A stretch of DNA of 64,000 bases from Tatlockia sp. GTDB lineage: Bacteria > Pseudomonadota > Gammaproteobacteria > Legionellales > Legionellaceae. Shown here in pieces: positions 37,312-46,654 of this stretch (position 1 is the stretch's first letter; every line of letters begins with the position of its first letter). Under the pieces are notes generated by a model. That model did no database searches. It was given only the letters and a program-made list of their open reading frames with translations, and was not told where the DNA came from. The stretch is taken from positions 62,001-126,000 of the forward strand of contig JACCWI010000037.1 in NCBI GenBank assembly GCA_013697725.1, in the 5' to 3' direction. Made by a program: the position numbers and the translations under genes.

Positions 37312-38634
37312 GTGTCAACATTTAAACTGGTTGAATTAAATTATACTGAGGAGCTGATTGAACACTACAGCAACTTTGCAGATTTACCTGGTTTTGTATT
37401 GCTTGAAAGCAGCGATAAAGTGGTAGGGCGTTATGATATTCTCAGTGCCTTTCCTTATAATTCACTTAGTGTTTTAGCAGATAGCGAGAATTTAGCTCAA
37501 ATCTATTCTCAATTAGAACAGGCTTTGTCTAAACCAAATTATAACCTCGATTTGCCTTTTCAAGGCGGAGCAATAGGTTATTTTTCCTACGATTTTGCAG
37601 CCGAGCTGGTGGGGCTAAATAATCCTCGCCAAGCCGGCCTTGAAGCGATGCCTTTGGTAAAATTGGGTTTATATGATTGGGCTATTATAAGTGATCATCG
37701 CTTAAAAAAGGTTTTTCTATTTGCAGCTAATAATCAACCTGAAACTGCTGAGCTAGTTGAAAAGATACTAGCCCTCTGGAAAAGTCCTAAAAAAATAAAC
37801 TCAAACGTACATTTAACTCAAAGCTTAGCGCCCATAGATTCTAAATCATCCTATAAAAAATCATTCCGAAGCATTCATGCTGCTTTACAAAAAGGCAGAG
37901 CATACCAGGTTAATCTAACCCAGCCTTTTAAGACCTGCTATGAAGGCGATGCTTTTGCAATGTACAAACGAATTCGAGCTATCAATCCGGTTCCTTTTTC
38001 AGCCTTTTTGCATGATGACTGGGCCGATGTTCTTAGCTTTTCTCCAGAGCGCTTTCTCTTGATGGATAAAGGTCATTTACTCACCTCACCGATAAAAGGC
38101 ACTGAGAAACGATCTGAAGTCGCCATAGAGGATAAACTTTTCCAGCAAAAGTTGCTGGAATCGAGTAAAAACAGAGCTGAAAATATAATGATAGTCGATT
38201 TGTTGCGCAATGATTTGGGTAAAATTTCTCAAACCGGCACCGTAAAAGTCCGAGACTTATGTGCGCTTGAAAGTTACCAGGCAGTCCACCATTTGGTTAG
38301 TCATATAGAAGGACTATGTCGGGAGAATATAACTCCGGTGCAAGCATTTAGCTACTGCTTTCCTGGAGGCTCCATTACTGGCGCTCCAAAATTGGAAGCC
38401 ATGCGCATAATTAGTGAAGAAGAAACTTATTCACGAGGTATTTACTGCGGCAGCATTGGCTATTTTTCAAATCACGGACGTTTTGATACCAATATAGCGA
38501 TTCGCACGGCTTTAGCTTCTAAGGGAAATTTATATTTAGCGGCAGGGGGTGGGATTGTCATTGACTCCAATTGTGAAGAAGAATATCAGGAATGTTTTAC
38601 AAAATTAGCAGCTATTGAAAAGGGGTTAAACTAA
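37312..38634 (+). CDS. pabB: Aminodeoxychorismate synthase component I
   Basis: Chorismate-utilising enzyme of folate synthesis; with PabA glutamine amidotransferase it makes 4-amino-4-deoxychorismate. PabB landmarks: QGGAIGYFSYDFAAELV, KGRAYQVNLTQPFKTCYEGD, LSFSPERFLLMDKGHLLTSP with IKGTEKR, ENIMIVDLLRNDLGKI, and SYCFPGGSITGAPKLEAMRI. The open frame starts at 37195 (GTG), but GTG 37312 has AAGGCAGG just upstream, begins VSTFKLVELNYTEELIEHYS and gives 440 residues, close to E. coli PabB; I prefer it. nudL follows directly. folK, another folate gene, lies 16 kb away. Confidence 0.9.
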   Translation: MSTFKLVELNYTEELIEHYSNFADLPGFVLLESSDKVVGRYDILSAFPYNSLSVLADSENLAQIYSQLEQALSKPNYNLDLPFQGGAIGYFSYDFAAELVGLNNPRQAGLEAMPLVKLGLYDWAIISDHRLKKVFLFAANNQPETAELVEKILALWKSPKKINSNVHLTQSLAPIDSKSSYKKSFRSIHAALQKGRAYQVNLTQPFKTCYEGDAFAMYKRIRAINPVPFSAFLHDDWADVLSFSPERFLLMDKGHLLTSPIKGTEKRSEVAIEDKLFQQKLLESSKNRAENIMIVDLLRNDLGKISQTGTVKVRDLCALESYQAVHHLVSHIEGLCRENITPVQAFSYCFPGGSITGAPKLEAMRIISEEETYSRGIYCGSIGYFSNHGRFDTNIAIRTALASKGNLYLAAGGGIVIDSNCEEEYQECFTKLAAIEKGLN

Positions 38635-39123
38635 TTGGTTCAATTTAAAAAAGCCGCTGTGCTGGTTTTGCATGAATTACAATCAAACTCGATTATCCTG
38701 ACTCAACGGTCGCCGAATTTACGTAGCCATCCTGGCGAAGTTTGCTTTCCGGGCGGCTCATGGCAAAAAGCCGACCTAAATTTATATGCGACCGCTCTGC
38801 GGGAGTTAGAAGAAGAGTTAGGTATTGGAGCCTCAAGGATTTCTTTGCAAAATGAATTAAGCGCAGAACCAACGCTAAGCGGTTTTACAATTTATCCCTG
38901 GTTGGCATCTATTGAAAATTTACACCCTTATAATCCCGATCTAAAGGAAGTCTCAGCTGTTTTTCTTTTGCCTTTGCACGAGGTTATCAATCCTGCTAAT
39001 TACAAAATAATTAAGTTTGAAAGACCGGGTTTAACAGTTGAAACCTATCAATTTACAGCGTCTAAGTTTAATGTTTGGGGAGTCACGGCTAATATAATGC
39101 GGCAGCTTATTAACCTTAAATAA
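38635..39123 (+). CDS. nudL: Nudix hydrolase, CoA pyrophosphatase type (NudL)
   Basis: A 162-residue Nudix protein. The CoA-pyrophosphatase (NUDT7/UPF0035) motif LRSHPGEVCFPGGSWQKAD stands just before the Nudix box ATALRELEEELGIGAS (core RELEEELGI). The enzyme family hydrolyses coenzyme A and its oxidised or acylated forms to 3',5'-ADP and acyl-phosphopantetheine. The TTG start lies directly after the pabB stop, with GGGG about eight bases upstream, so translation is coupled to pabB; E. coli also has a nudL gene beside pabB, which supports both calls. It is convergent with fadD. Confidence 0.9.
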   Translation: MVQFKKAAVLVLHELQSNSIILTQRSPNLRSHPGEVCFPGGSWQKADLNLYATALRELEEELGIGASRISLQNELSAEPTLSGFTIYPWLASIENLHPYNPDLKEVSAVFLLPLHEVINPANYKIIKFERPGLTVETYQFTASKFNVWGVTANIMRQLINLK

Positions 39124-39156
39124 ATTATGCGCGTCGCAGCCTAAGAACCAAAAGAA

Positions 39157-40833
39157 TCAGGCTAGAACTCCGTGAGTATTTTTTAAAGCTCGCCTTAAAA
39201 TTTTACCCACATTGGTTTTAGGTAATTCTGTATAAAACTCTATAACTTTGGGAATTTTATAAGCGGTTAAATGTTCTCGGCAATGCTTTATGATTTGTTC
39301 GGGCGTTAGCGTCTGATCCCGTTTTACCACACAAGCTTTAACTCGCTCGCCTGAGTCTTGATCGTCAATGCTAACCACCCCAACTTCTAATACACCAGGC
39401 ATCATGGAAATTACCTGTTCGACTTCATTGGGATAAACATTAAATCCGGAAACAACAATCATATCTTTCTTACGATCAACTAAATAAACAAAGCCTTTTT
39501 CATCAACTCTGGCAATATCACCAGTCTTCAGAAAACCATCCGCGGTAAAAACCTGTGAGGTTTCTTCAGGTCGCTGCCAATATCCACGCATAACTTGAGG
39601 ACCTTTAATACACAACTCACCTGTTTCATTATAAGGAACTTCGATTTCCTCATCATTGCGAATCGAAATGATGGTAGAGGAAATAGGGAGGCCAATACTG
39701 CCATTGTAGTCACTTAAATTCATAGGGTTAATTGTTGCAGCAGGGCTGGTTTCAGTTAAACCATAGGCTTCAATAACCGGACATTGGGTAACTTCTTTCC
39801 ATCGTAGTGCCACAGATTTCTGTAAAGCCATGCCTCCTGCTAAAGCACATTTTAATCTTGAGAAATCAATAGTTCTAAATTCATCATTGTGTAAGAGTGC
39901 GTTGAATAGAGTATTAACGCCAGTTATTGCTGTAAATCCTGAGTTTTTAATTTCCTTGATAAATTTAGGAATATCTCTGGGATTAGTAATTAAAATATTT
40001 TTTGCGCCTGCTTTTAAAAAACTAAGGCAGTTAGCCGATAAAGAGAAGATATGATAAAGAGGTAAAGCGGTAACAATTATATCCTGATCACCAAATTTTA
40101 AAGGAGAGATCCAGGCCGATGCTTGAAGTACATTTGCTACCATATTGCCGTGAGTAAGAATAGCACCTTTAGCAATACCTGTTGTACCACCTGTATATTG
40201 TAAAAAAGCGATATCCTCGTGATTGAGATATTGCTTAATCAACTCCCCATTTTTACCGAGCTCTAAGGCTCTATTAAATGATATCGCTTGAGGAAGTTGA
40301 TAGTGGGGAACCATTTTTTTAATATATTTTACCACTGCATTTACAATGATTCGTTTAGCAAAGGGAAATAAATCACCAATTTCAGTAGTGATAATAAATT
40401 TTAATGATTTAAGCCTGGGTAAGGCTTTCTCTATAGTTTGAGCAAAATTTGCGAGCACTACCAGTACTTCAGCACCTGAATCATTCATTTGATGAATGAC
40501 TTCATCAGGAGTGTAGAGTGGATTAGTATTAACAACGACAAGGCCTGCACGCAAAACCCCAAATAAGGCAACGGGATATTGCAAAATATTTGGCATCATT
40601 AAAGCGACCCGAGTACCCTTAGCCAAACCCAATTGTTGTAAATAAATAGCAAATAGACGGCTTTGTTGATCTAGCTCTTCATAACTTAGTTCAGTATTAA
40701 AATTAACATAGGCAATTTGATGGGCATAAGCATGGCAGGACTGTTCAAAAATAGATACTATAGAGTCGTATTCGTTAATATTGATCTCAGGGGGGACACC
40801 TTGTTGATATTCCTCTAACCATACCTTATCCAC
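39157..40833 (-). CDS. fadD: Long-chain fatty-acid-CoA ligase
   Basis: A 558-residue AMP-forming acyl-CoA synthetase of FadD type, which activates fatty acids for beta-oxidation or phospholipid use. Motifs are the P-loop-like FLQYTGGTTGIAKGAILTHG, the adenylate-binding EAYGLTETSPAATINP, and FLKTGDIARVDEKGFVYLVD with RKKDMIVVSGFNVYPNEVEQ (the fatty-acyl-CoA synthetase signature). The catalytic Lys is in ELPKTNVGKILRRAL at the end. It starts at a GTG with AAGGA upstream. It complements the beta-oxidation alpha subunit at the window's left edge. Confidence 0.94.
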   Translation of the reverse strand: MDKVWLEEYQQGVPPEININEYDSIVSIFEQSCHAYAHQIAYVNFNTELSYEELDQQSRLFAIYLQQLGLAKGTRVALMMPNILQYPVALFGVLRAGLVVVNTNPLYTPDEVIHQMNDSGAEVLVVLANFAQTIEKALPRLKSLKFIITTEIGDLFPFAKRIIVNAVVKYIKKMVPHYQLPQAISFNRALELGKNGELIKQYLNHEDIAFLQYTGGTTGIAKGAILTHGNMVANVLQASAWISPLKFGDQDIIVTALPLYHIFSLSANCLSFLKAGAKNILITNPRDIPKFIKEIKNSGFTAITGVNTLFNALLHNDEFRTIDFSRLKCALAGGMALQKSVALRWKEVTQCPVIEAYGLTETSPAATINPMNLSDYNGSIGLPISSTIISIRNDEEIEVPYNETGELCIKGPQVMRGYWQRPEETSQVFTADGFLKTGDIARVDEKGFVYLVDRKKDMIVVSGFNVYPNEVEQVISMMPGVLEVGVVSIDDQDSGERVKACVVKRDQTLTPEQIIKHCREHLTAYKIPKVIEFYTELPKTNVGKILRRALKNTHGVLA

Positions 40834-40889
40834 ATCAACATCCTTCTGTTATTTTGTCCTGCATGGTAGTATAAACAAAAAAAAGTGCA

Positions 40890-41609
40890 ATGGATATCAT
40901 GGTTAGGGTGGATAATTTATTGAAATCACAAGCTTTTAAACTCAAAGGTCGCTTATATACCTTCACTGTTTTGCAATTATTATCAAATAGTCGAGAACTC
41001 TTTGCTCAACAATTAGAAGAATTTATTGCAAAAGCGCCACGCTTCTTTGATAAAACTCCTATCGTTTTAGACTGTAGTGCGCTACTTGACTCTCAACTTG
41101 ATTTACAATCTTTTTGCCAAACGCTGCGACTGCATAAACTAATGCCCGTAGCTGTTCAAGGCACAAACTCCAATTTAGAAATACTTGCACAAGAGCAAGG
41201 ATTAGCCATTTTGAATTCCTCGTCAGCACATGATAAACCCATTGTTGATGAAAGCCCCGAAGAACAGCCGACCTTATTAGATCAAGTTAAATTTAAATTG
41301 CAAACAACACCAGTGCGCTCAGGACAGCAATTAGTTCGCAAAGGTGGTGATTTAGTTGTCGCCTCTTCAGTGGGGCATGGTGCTGAATTACTCGCTGATG
41401 GTAATATTCATGTCTATGGCGCTTTACGTGGAAGAGCTTTAGCCGGCATTTCCGGAGACAGACAAGCACGAATTTTTTGCCTCTCGCTTGAAGCTGAATT
41501 AGTCTCTATAGCTGGGTTTTATCGTTTAAGTGATGCCATTGAGCCTCATGCCGGTCCTTGTCAGATTTATCTACAAGATGAACATATCCTTATTGAGCCT
41601 CTATGCTGA
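40890..41609 (+). CDS. minC: Septum site-determining protein MinC
   Basis: Cell-division inhibitor MinC of 239 residues. The N-terminal domain starts AFKLKGRLYTFTVLQLLS; the C-terminal beta-helix domain is clear: RSGQQLVRKGGDLVVASSVG, then HGAELLADGNIHVYGALRGR and RALAGISGDRQARIFCLSLE, the MinC signature. minD and minE, usually next in the operon, are not here; lpxH follows with a 7-bp overlap. The ATG at 40899 is an alternative start. MinC should need MinD for membrane targeting, so minDE are expected elsewhere in the genome. Confidence 0.93.
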   Translation: MDIMVRVDNLLKSQAFKLKGRLYTFTVLQLLSNSRELFAQQLEEFIAKAPRFFDKTPIVLDCSALLDSQLDLQSFCQTLRLHKLMPVAVQGTNSNLEILAQEQGLAILNSSSAHDKPIVDESPEEQPTLLDQVKFKLQTTPVRSGQQLVRKGGDLVVASSVGHGAELLADGNIHVYGALRGRALAGISGDRQARIFCLSLEAELVSIAGFYRLSDAIEPHAGPCQIYLQDEHILIEPLC

Positions 41610-42349
41610 AAGTTGTAGTTAAGCCCTGCGAAGCCGTTTTTATCTCTGATTTACATTTACATCCTAATGAACAACTCATCACGGCACGCTTTACAGCCTT
41701 TGTTGCCTGGGCTGCGCAAAATACTCATTCAGTCTATATTCTTGGGGATTTTTTTCATGCTTGGGCCGGCGATGATCAAGCGGATGCCTGGTCGAAAAGC
41801 ATTGCCGCTAAGCTTAAGTGGCTCTCTGAGCAAAATGTTTCAATTTATTTTATGCATGGCAATCGTGATTTTTTATTAGGTCAAAATTTTGCTTGTTCTG
41901 CAGCCATGACTATTCTAGAGGAACCGACAGTTATCAACCTTGCTTCTAATAAAATCTTACTAGTGCATGGCGATCGATACTGTACCGAAGATAAGGCCCA
42001 CCAACGTTTCATGAAACTTACAAGGAACCGCTGTTTTACTAAGGTTTTTTTAAAACTACCTTTAAAATTAAGGCAGAAATTAGTTCATCAGGTAAGGCGA
42101 CACAGTCAATCAAACCAAAATAAAACACCCAGTCAAATGGATGTGGTTGTTGAACCTATGCTCGCGCACATGGAAGAACAAAATACTACTATATTAATAC
42201 ATGGCCATACACATAAGCCTGCCTTAATAAATCATAGGTATACTAATAAGATATACAGCCAATATGTTTTAAGCGATTGGGATGAAAGCCCTAAGATACT
42301 GTGTTATTATAAGGCAGAGGGTTTTCAGTTTAAACAAGATTTGTTTTAG
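41603..42349 (+). CDS. lpxH: UDP-2,3-diacylglucosamine diphosphatase LpxH
   Basis: Calcineurin-like metallophosphoesterase of 248 residues that cleaves UDP-2,3-diacylglucosamine to lipid X in lipid A synthesis. Metal-binding motifs: AVFISDLHLHPNEQ (DxH), YILGDFFHAWAGDD (GDxxxxW), FMHGNRDFLLGQNFA (GNHD-like, GNRDF as in LpxH), LLVHGDRYCTED and ILIHGHTHKPA. Length and the FLLG box fit LpxH rather than LpxI or LpxG. It overlaps minC by 7 bp and is followed 11 bp later by an unrecognised gene. Confidence 0.93.
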   Translation: MLKVVVKPCEAVFISDLHLHPNEQLITARFTAFVAWAAQNTHSVYILGDFFHAWAGDDQADAWSKSIAAKLKWLSEQNVSIYFMHGNRDFLLGQNFACSAAMTILEEPTVINLASNKILLVHGDRYCTEDKAHQRFMKLTRNRCFTKVFLKLPLKLRQKLVHQVRRHSQSNQNKTPSQMDVVVEPMLAHMEEQNTTILIHGHTHKPALINHRYTNKIYSQYVLSDWDESPKILCYYKAEGFQFKQDLF

Positions 42350-42360
42350 AGGACTATAAT

Positions 42361-43116
42361 ATGGCACAAACCGAGGAAGAAAAACGAAAAGCATGGCTTG
42401 AGAAAGATACGGCTGTTCAGGATGAGCTTTTAAACATTCAACGTCGCATGAAAAGGCAGCACCAAAGAACAGTGGGTGCAGAGGATGCTAACGCTAAAGC
42501 CCTTGAAAAGACAAAAGATCCGGTTGATGGAAAACTCTACTGGGATAAAGTAAAAGAAAATGCCCATCACATGATCAATGATAATGCTGCTGGTTATCAG
42601 GAATGGCCTAATATCATGATGTCTTTATGTCACTATGCTTTAAAAAATGCTGAGGCCAATTGGTATGATCCCATCGATTACCTCTATTTTATTCCTTACA
42701 GAGACGAAATAGGCGGAGCTTTTGTAGCTTTTAAAAATCAATTTAAAGATAAAATTGCAGATATTATTCAAAATCCTATCGACCGTCGCTTTTTTATGAA
42801 TAAAGATGAGCTTCCCTCAGTGGGATATACCGCAGCTTTTACTAACCAAGGTCAATTAAATCTTCAAATTATTTTAAATGGTAAACCAGCTACAGAGCAA
42901 GAACCTAACATAAAGAACCATCTCGATACAGGTATTGTAGCTTGGGCAATGACCCAAGATTATGAAAGAGATGCACAGGGAGTTTTTAAAGATAGCGCTG
43001 GTAATCTCATGACTAACGCGAAATTCCAAGAATTAAATGCCGAACCAGAGAATAGCTTATTAAAATTTCTAAGCGGACGCTTTGATTTGAACTTCAATGT
43101 TTCTCCATCTCCATAG
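42361..43116 (+). CDS. Hypothetical soluble protein downstream of lpxH
   Basis: I do not recognise this 251-residue, hydrophilic protein. The first 60 residues are highly charged and helical (AQTEEEKRKAWLEKDTAVQD, RRMKRQHQRT). The middle is rich in aromatic residues (NAEANWYDPIDYLYFIPYRD) and likely folded. No signal peptide or membrane segment. AGAGGA stands nine bases before the ATG. It lies 11 bp after lpxH, so it probably shares the minC-lpxH transcript, and its 3' end overlaps the convergent miaE by 23 bp. Confidence 0.7.
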   Translation: MAQTEEEKRKAWLEKDTAVQDELLNIQRRMKRQHQRTVGAEDANAKALEKTKDPVDGKLYWDKVKENAHHMINDNAAGYQEWPNIMMSLCHYALKNAEANWYDPIDYLYFIPYRDEIGGAFVAFKNQFKDKIADIIQNPIDRRFFMNKDELPSVGYTAAFTNQGQLNLQIILNGKPATEQEPNIKNHLDTGIVAWAMTQDYERDAQGVFKDSAGNLMTNAKFQELNAEPENSLLKFLSGRFDLNFNVSPSP

Positions 43117-43753
43117 CCGTACAATTCTCCAGTTCAACAGGTATTCCGCTATGAAAGCGGAATACCTGATCTTTTCCAGCTATCAAATCATTTTCCAATT
43201 GTCTAAATTGACCTAGACGTTTTTCAATATCGCCACCATAGAGCTTAGCCAAATAGAGATAGTCCTGAAAATGACGAGCTTCTGACTTAACTAATGAACT
43301 ATAAAATTTAGCGAGCTGATTGTCCTTAAGCTGAGGAATTAATGCACTAAAGCGCTCACAAGAACGCGCTTCTATTAACGCGCCTATAATAAGTTGGTCT
43401 CGCAAACGTTCCTTGCCATCAAGTTTTGTCACTAATCGATGCATTTTTTGGGCATAATCGGAGGGTGGTAAAGGAACAAAAGCAATGTTTCTCTCATTCA
43501 TTAGAGCAATCACTTTTTCAAAATGAAGTAATTCTTCTCGAGCCAAAGGTGACATTCGTGCCACTAGCTCAGCGCGCTCAGGATACTTTGAAATAAAATT
43601 AAGAGCAGTTGCGGCTGCTTTGCGCTCACAATGAGCGTGATCAACCAAGAGAGTAGGAATAGACTCAACTGCTTTATCGAGCCAGGCTTGAGATGTGGAA
43701 AGACCGAGAAAGTCATTTAACATTTGCAAATCAGTAGTCAGAGCGTTTAGCAT
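43094..43753 (-). CDS. miaE: tRNA 2-methylthio-N6-isopentenyladenosine hydroxylase
   Basis: Non-haem di-iron monooxygenase of about 219 residues that hydroxylates the isopentenyl group of ms2i6A37 in certain tRNAs. Ferritin-like di-iron ligands are in place: LVDHAHCERKAAATALNFIS (early Glu and His), REELLHFEKV (ExxH), GALIEARSCERFS (Glu) and KSEARHFQDYL (ExxH). The family length is about 190-250. Its substrate depends on MiaA and MiaB, which are not in this window. The gene is convergent with the hypothetical gene after lpxH. Confidence 0.92.
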   Translation of the reverse strand: MLNALTTDLQMLNDFLGLSTSQAWLDKAVESIPTLLVDHAHCERKAAATALNFISKYPERAELVARMSPLAREELLHFEKVIALMNERNIAFVPLPPSDYAQKMHRLVTKLDGKERLRDQLIIGALIEARSCERFSALIPQLKDNQLAKFYSSLVKSEARHFQDYLYLAKLYGGDIEKRLGQFRQLENDLIAGKDQVFRFHSGIPVELENCTAMEMEKH

Positions 43754-43821
43754 GATAAATCTAGTCTATTAAAATAACGCATATATATCACAGCGTGTTG
43801 AAAAATCAACTTGGATGAATA

Positions 43822-44685
43822 ATGAGCGAAGAAAACGAGCCAAATGAATTATCCGCCTGGATGTCAACTTATGGATTAATTACAGCTGAGAGAATTTTAG
43901 AACGTTATCAAATTCGTCTGCAACACGAAGAACTTTTTACAGCCATGAAAAATCCGAGTTCCTTTTACCATAAATTATTAATAGTTCCTTTAAAGAACGT
44001 ATTTAACGGTATTATTCTACAACAGGCCTATGATTACCAAGTTTACGCTCAGAAGTTGTTTATTGACTACCTGGTATCGGGTGAGAGTTCAAAGCCTGAT
44101 GAAGCCGCAGGTGGTTTTACAAGAGAGGATCTTGAGAAAGAGCGTAAAAATTTAGTGGCATTGACTGAAGATTTTAGAAAATTTGAAATTGATCATTATA
44201 AGTTAATTGCTCAATCACAAAAAATTTTAATCGAACAAGCCCAAATCTGGCAAAATGCTTTATCAAGCTCTGCTGCTACTTTAACGTTACACTTGAATAA
44301 AGAAGAGGCAGCGATTAAACAAATGATCAATGTCTTATTAGTCCATCCCGATTTCACTAATAAAACAGCCACCTTTTTAAAAGCTGATTTTTGGCAAGCT
44401 ATCGAGAAGGTTCATGGGGAAAGTCTCACAAAGGATTTAAAACAAATTTTTATAAATGAGGTGCAAAAATTAGAAGAATTCAACCTTAAGCTTGAGGATT
44501 CTCTGGCGGGCTATGCTGAATTAGTGCGGGAAATGGGTCTAAGTTTGCGAAATTGGCGCTCTGAGTTTTATAATTTTATACTACGTAGCAATAACTTATT
44601 TAATCTACTTCCTGAATATCAGTCAAATGAGTCGCAAGATAAGAAAAATAAAGAAACTTTAGATTTTGATTCTGAAATTGGTTGA
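43822..44685 (+). CDS. Hypothetical helical protein
   Basis: A 287-residue soluble protein that I do not recognise. It is predicted to be almost all helix, with two apolar stretches (SFYHKLLIVPLKNVFNGIIL) too short for a typical signal peptide and coiled-coil-like segments around residues 105-150 (EDLEKERKNLVALTEDFRKF) and 210-245. It is divergent from miaE and upstream of ndk. No catalytic motif is evident; it could be a conserved Legionellaceae protein or a secreted one. Confidence 0.65.
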   Translation: MSEENEPNELSAWMSTYGLITAERILERYQIRLQHEELFTAMKNPSSFYHKLLIVPLKNVFNGIILQQAYDYQVYAQKLFIDYLVSGESSKPDEAAGGFTREDLEKERKNLVALTEDFRKFEIDHYKLIAQSQKILIEQAQIWQNALSSSAATLTLHLNKEEAAIKQMINVLLVHPDFTNKTATFLKADFWQAIEKVHGESLTKDLKQIFINEVQKLEEFNLKLEDSLAGYAELVREMGLSLRNWRSEFYNFILRSNNLFNLLPEYQSNESQDKKNKETLDFDSEIG

Positions 44686-44758
44686 ACCACTTTGGAGCAC
44701 TTTATTTGATTTCCATTTTATAATTTTGTAAATCTAGCTAGCTGCTGACGATTTCATG

Positions 44759-44764
44759 TATAAT
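44759..44764 (+). promoter_or_regulatory. Candidate -10 element of ndk
   Basis: TATAAT at 44759-44764, 36 bases before the ATG at 44801. A convincing -35 hexamer is not seen at normal spacing. The in-frame ATG at 44756, just before this box, is therefore not the ndk start. Confidence 0.5.
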
Positions 44765-44800
44765 ACGGCGCTTTATCCATCTATCAAACCGGAGCGTTTC

Positions 44801-45226
44801 ATGACAGTCGAATTAACCCTTTCCATTATCAAGCCAGATGCAGTTGCTAAATCAGTTATCGGTGAAATTTATTCTCGTTTTGAGAAAGCTGGTTTAAAGA
44901 TCGTTGCAGCTAAAATGGCCCAGCTAACACGTGAACAAGCTGAAGGTTTTTATGCTGTACATAAAGATCGTCCGTTTTTCAACGACTTGGTATCTTTTAT
45001 GATCTCTGGTTCTGTGATGATTCAAGTCTTGGAAGGTAATTTTGCCGTGGCTAAAAATCGTGACTTAATGGGCGCAACTAACCCTAAAGAAGCAGCTGCG
45101 GGCACTATTCGTGCAGATTTTGCCGATAGTATCGACGCTAATGCAGTCCATGGGTCAGACAGCGTGGAAAATGCAGCACAAGAAATCGCATTTTTCTTTG
45201 AACCTCACGAAATCTGCAAAAGATAA
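44801..45226 (+). CDS. ndk: Nucleoside diphosphate kinase
   Basis: A 141-residue Ndk, which balances nucleoside triphosphate pools through a phospho-His intermediate. The N-terminus [20 protein letters not shown], the [15 protein letters not shown] stretch, [20 protein letters not shown] and the catalytic [17 protein letters not shown] (His in VHGSDS) are all canonical. The ATG at 44801 is preceded by CGGAGCG and gives the normal family start; the longer frame from 44756 begins inside the promoter. The ndk-rlmN-pilF-rodZ-hisS order is conserved in gammaproteobacteria. Confidence 0.97.
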   Translation: MTVELTLSIIKPDAVAKSVIGEIYSRFEKAGLKIVAAKMAQLTREQAEGFYAVHKDRPFFNDLVSFMISGSVMIQVLEGNFAVAKNRDLMGATNPKEAAAGTIRADFADSIDANAVHGSDSVENAAQEIAFFFEPHEICKR

Positions 45227-45292
45227 TTAACCTGGTAAATAGTTCAGAGATTAATTGCTTAGCCTTTGAACTTTTTTGCCGAGGAGAATAGC

Positions 45293-46396
45293 ATGGGTCA
45301 GAAAATTAACTTGTTGGATTTTAATTATCAGCAAATGCGAGATTGTTTCACTGAGCTGGGTGAGAAACCTTTTCGCGCTCAGCAATTGATGCAATGGATT
45401 CATCAAGCAGGTTTTCATGACTTTGAACAAATGACAAATCTTTCTAAGGTTTTACGAGAGAAGTTGACCAAGATTGCAGAAATTCGTTTACCTGAAATTG
45501 TAACAGCGCAAAAGTCAAATGATGGAACTTGTAAATGGCTTCTAAAATTAAGCTGTGGCAATTGCATCGAAACTGTTTATATTCCTGAAAAAAATCGAGG
45601 AACTCTCTGTGTTTCTTCTCAAATAGGTTGTGCTTTAAATTGCAGTTTCTGTTCGACAGCAAAGCAAGGGTTTAATCGCAATCTCACAACCGCTGAAATT
45701 ATTGGTCAAGTCTGGCTTGCTGTACGTGAATTATCGCAAGATAAAGGGGTTCATGATAAAAGAATAACTAACGTGGTAATGATGGGCATGGGAGAACCGC
45801 TTCTCAATTTTGAAAACGTAGTTTCTGCTATGGATATCATGATGGATGATTTTGCTTATGGATTAGCGAAGCGCAGAGTAACCTTAAGCACCTCTGGTGT
45901 GTTACCGGAACTTGAGCGCTTGCGTGAAACTAGCCCCGTTGCCCTAGCTGTTTCCTTACATGCACCAAATGATGAATTACGTAACAAACTTGTGCCAATT
46001 AATAAAAAATATCCTTTAGCGCAGTTAATGGCTCTTTGTAAAGATTACTTCAAAAATGAACCTAAGCGAAAAGTGACCTTTGAATATGTTATGTTAAAAG
46101 GTGTTAATGATCAACCTGAACATGCAGCGGAACTGATTCAACTATTACGTGATATTCCTGCTAAAGTGAATTTAATTCCTTTTAACCCTTTCCCCTTAAC
46201 TGAATATCAACGTTCCTCACAAGCAACTATAGATGCCTTTCGTGACAAATTGGTTGCCAAAGGAATTAATACCATTACTCGCAAGACACGCGGGGATGAT
46301 ATAGATGCAGCTTGCGGACAACTTGCCGGAGAAGTTCAGGATAAAACAAGTCGCTCACAGCGTTGGCAAAAATTGCACTTTGTTGAAAAGCAATGA
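45293..46396 (+). CDS. rlmN: Dual-specificity 23S rRNA/tRNA adenine-C2 methyltransferase RlmN
   Basis: Radical SAM enzyme that methylates A2503 of 23S rRNA and A37 of some tRNAs. The cluster motif CALNCSFC holds Cys113, Cys117 and Cys120, followed by [12 protein letters not shown]. Other RlmN landmarks are [16 protein letters not shown] near the start, [36 protein letters not shown] and the ending [11 protein letters not shown] with the conserved Cys. ATG 45293 has GAGGAG six bases upstream and gives 367 residues; an in-frame ATG at 45266 precedes this site and is not used. Confidence 0.96.
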   Translation: MGQKINLLDFNYQQMRDCFTELGEKPFRAQQLMQWIHQAGFHDFEQMTNLSKVLREKLTKIAEIRLPEIVTAQKSNDGTCKWLLKLSCGNCIETVYIPEKNRGTLCVSSQIGCALNCSFCSTAKQGFNRNLTTAEIIGQVWLAVRELSQDKGVHDKRITNVVMMGMGEPLLNFENVVSAMDIMMDDFAYGLAKRRVTLSTSGVLPELERLRETSPVALAVSLHAPNDELRNKLVPINKKYPLAQLMALCKDYFKNEPKRKVTFEYVMLKGVNDQPEHAAELIQLLRDIPAKVNLIPFNPFPLTEYQRSSQATIDAFRDKLVAKGINTITRKTRGDDIDAACGQLAGEVQDKTSRSQRWQKLHFVEKQ

Positions 46397-46447
46397 TCTA
46401 ACTTATTTTACTTATTCTGTGAGTTTTTTACCCTCTCTACCAATAAA

Positions 46448-46479
46448 GGGAGATCCTTCGCTTCGCTCTGGATGACGGG
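46448..46479 (+). repeat. Dispersed palindromic repeat, copy A
   Basis: GGGAGATCCTTCGCTTCGCT followed by CTGGATGACGGG. It shares about 28 of 32 positions with copy C (46655) and is the reverse complement of copy B (46581), with variations. Repeats of this type, reading GTCATCCCGAG...GGATCTCC on one strand, are known as dispersed elements in several bacterial genomes. Confidence 0.75.
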
Positions 46480-46580
46480 ATGGGTGAGTTGGGTATTCAA
46501 CTTGTGATTGTCATAACTTCCGATCATTGTCTTACATCCCCGTCATCGTAATATTTTACTGCATTGGCACAGCTCCACTT

Positions 46581-46607
46581 CATCCCGAGTGAAAGCGAGG
46601 GATCTCC
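46581..46607 (-). repeat. Dispersed palindromic repeat, copy B (inverted)
   Basis: CATCCCGAGTGAAAGCGAGG followed by GATCTCC, the reverse-complement orientation of copies A and C. A partial piece, CCCGTCATCG, lies at 46538-46547 and could pair with the end of copy A. Transcripts through 46448-46607 could form a long hairpin. Confidence 0.75.
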
Positions 46608-46654
46608 TTTGTAGTGGTATAGTCTTTTTGGTTTACCAACATCTCTGCTCTGCA

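Noticed and set aside
44756..44800. In-frame ATG upstream of ndk extending the protein by 15 residues
   Set aside because: It lies immediately before the TATAAT box and lacks a ribosome binding site; ATG 44801 fits the family start.
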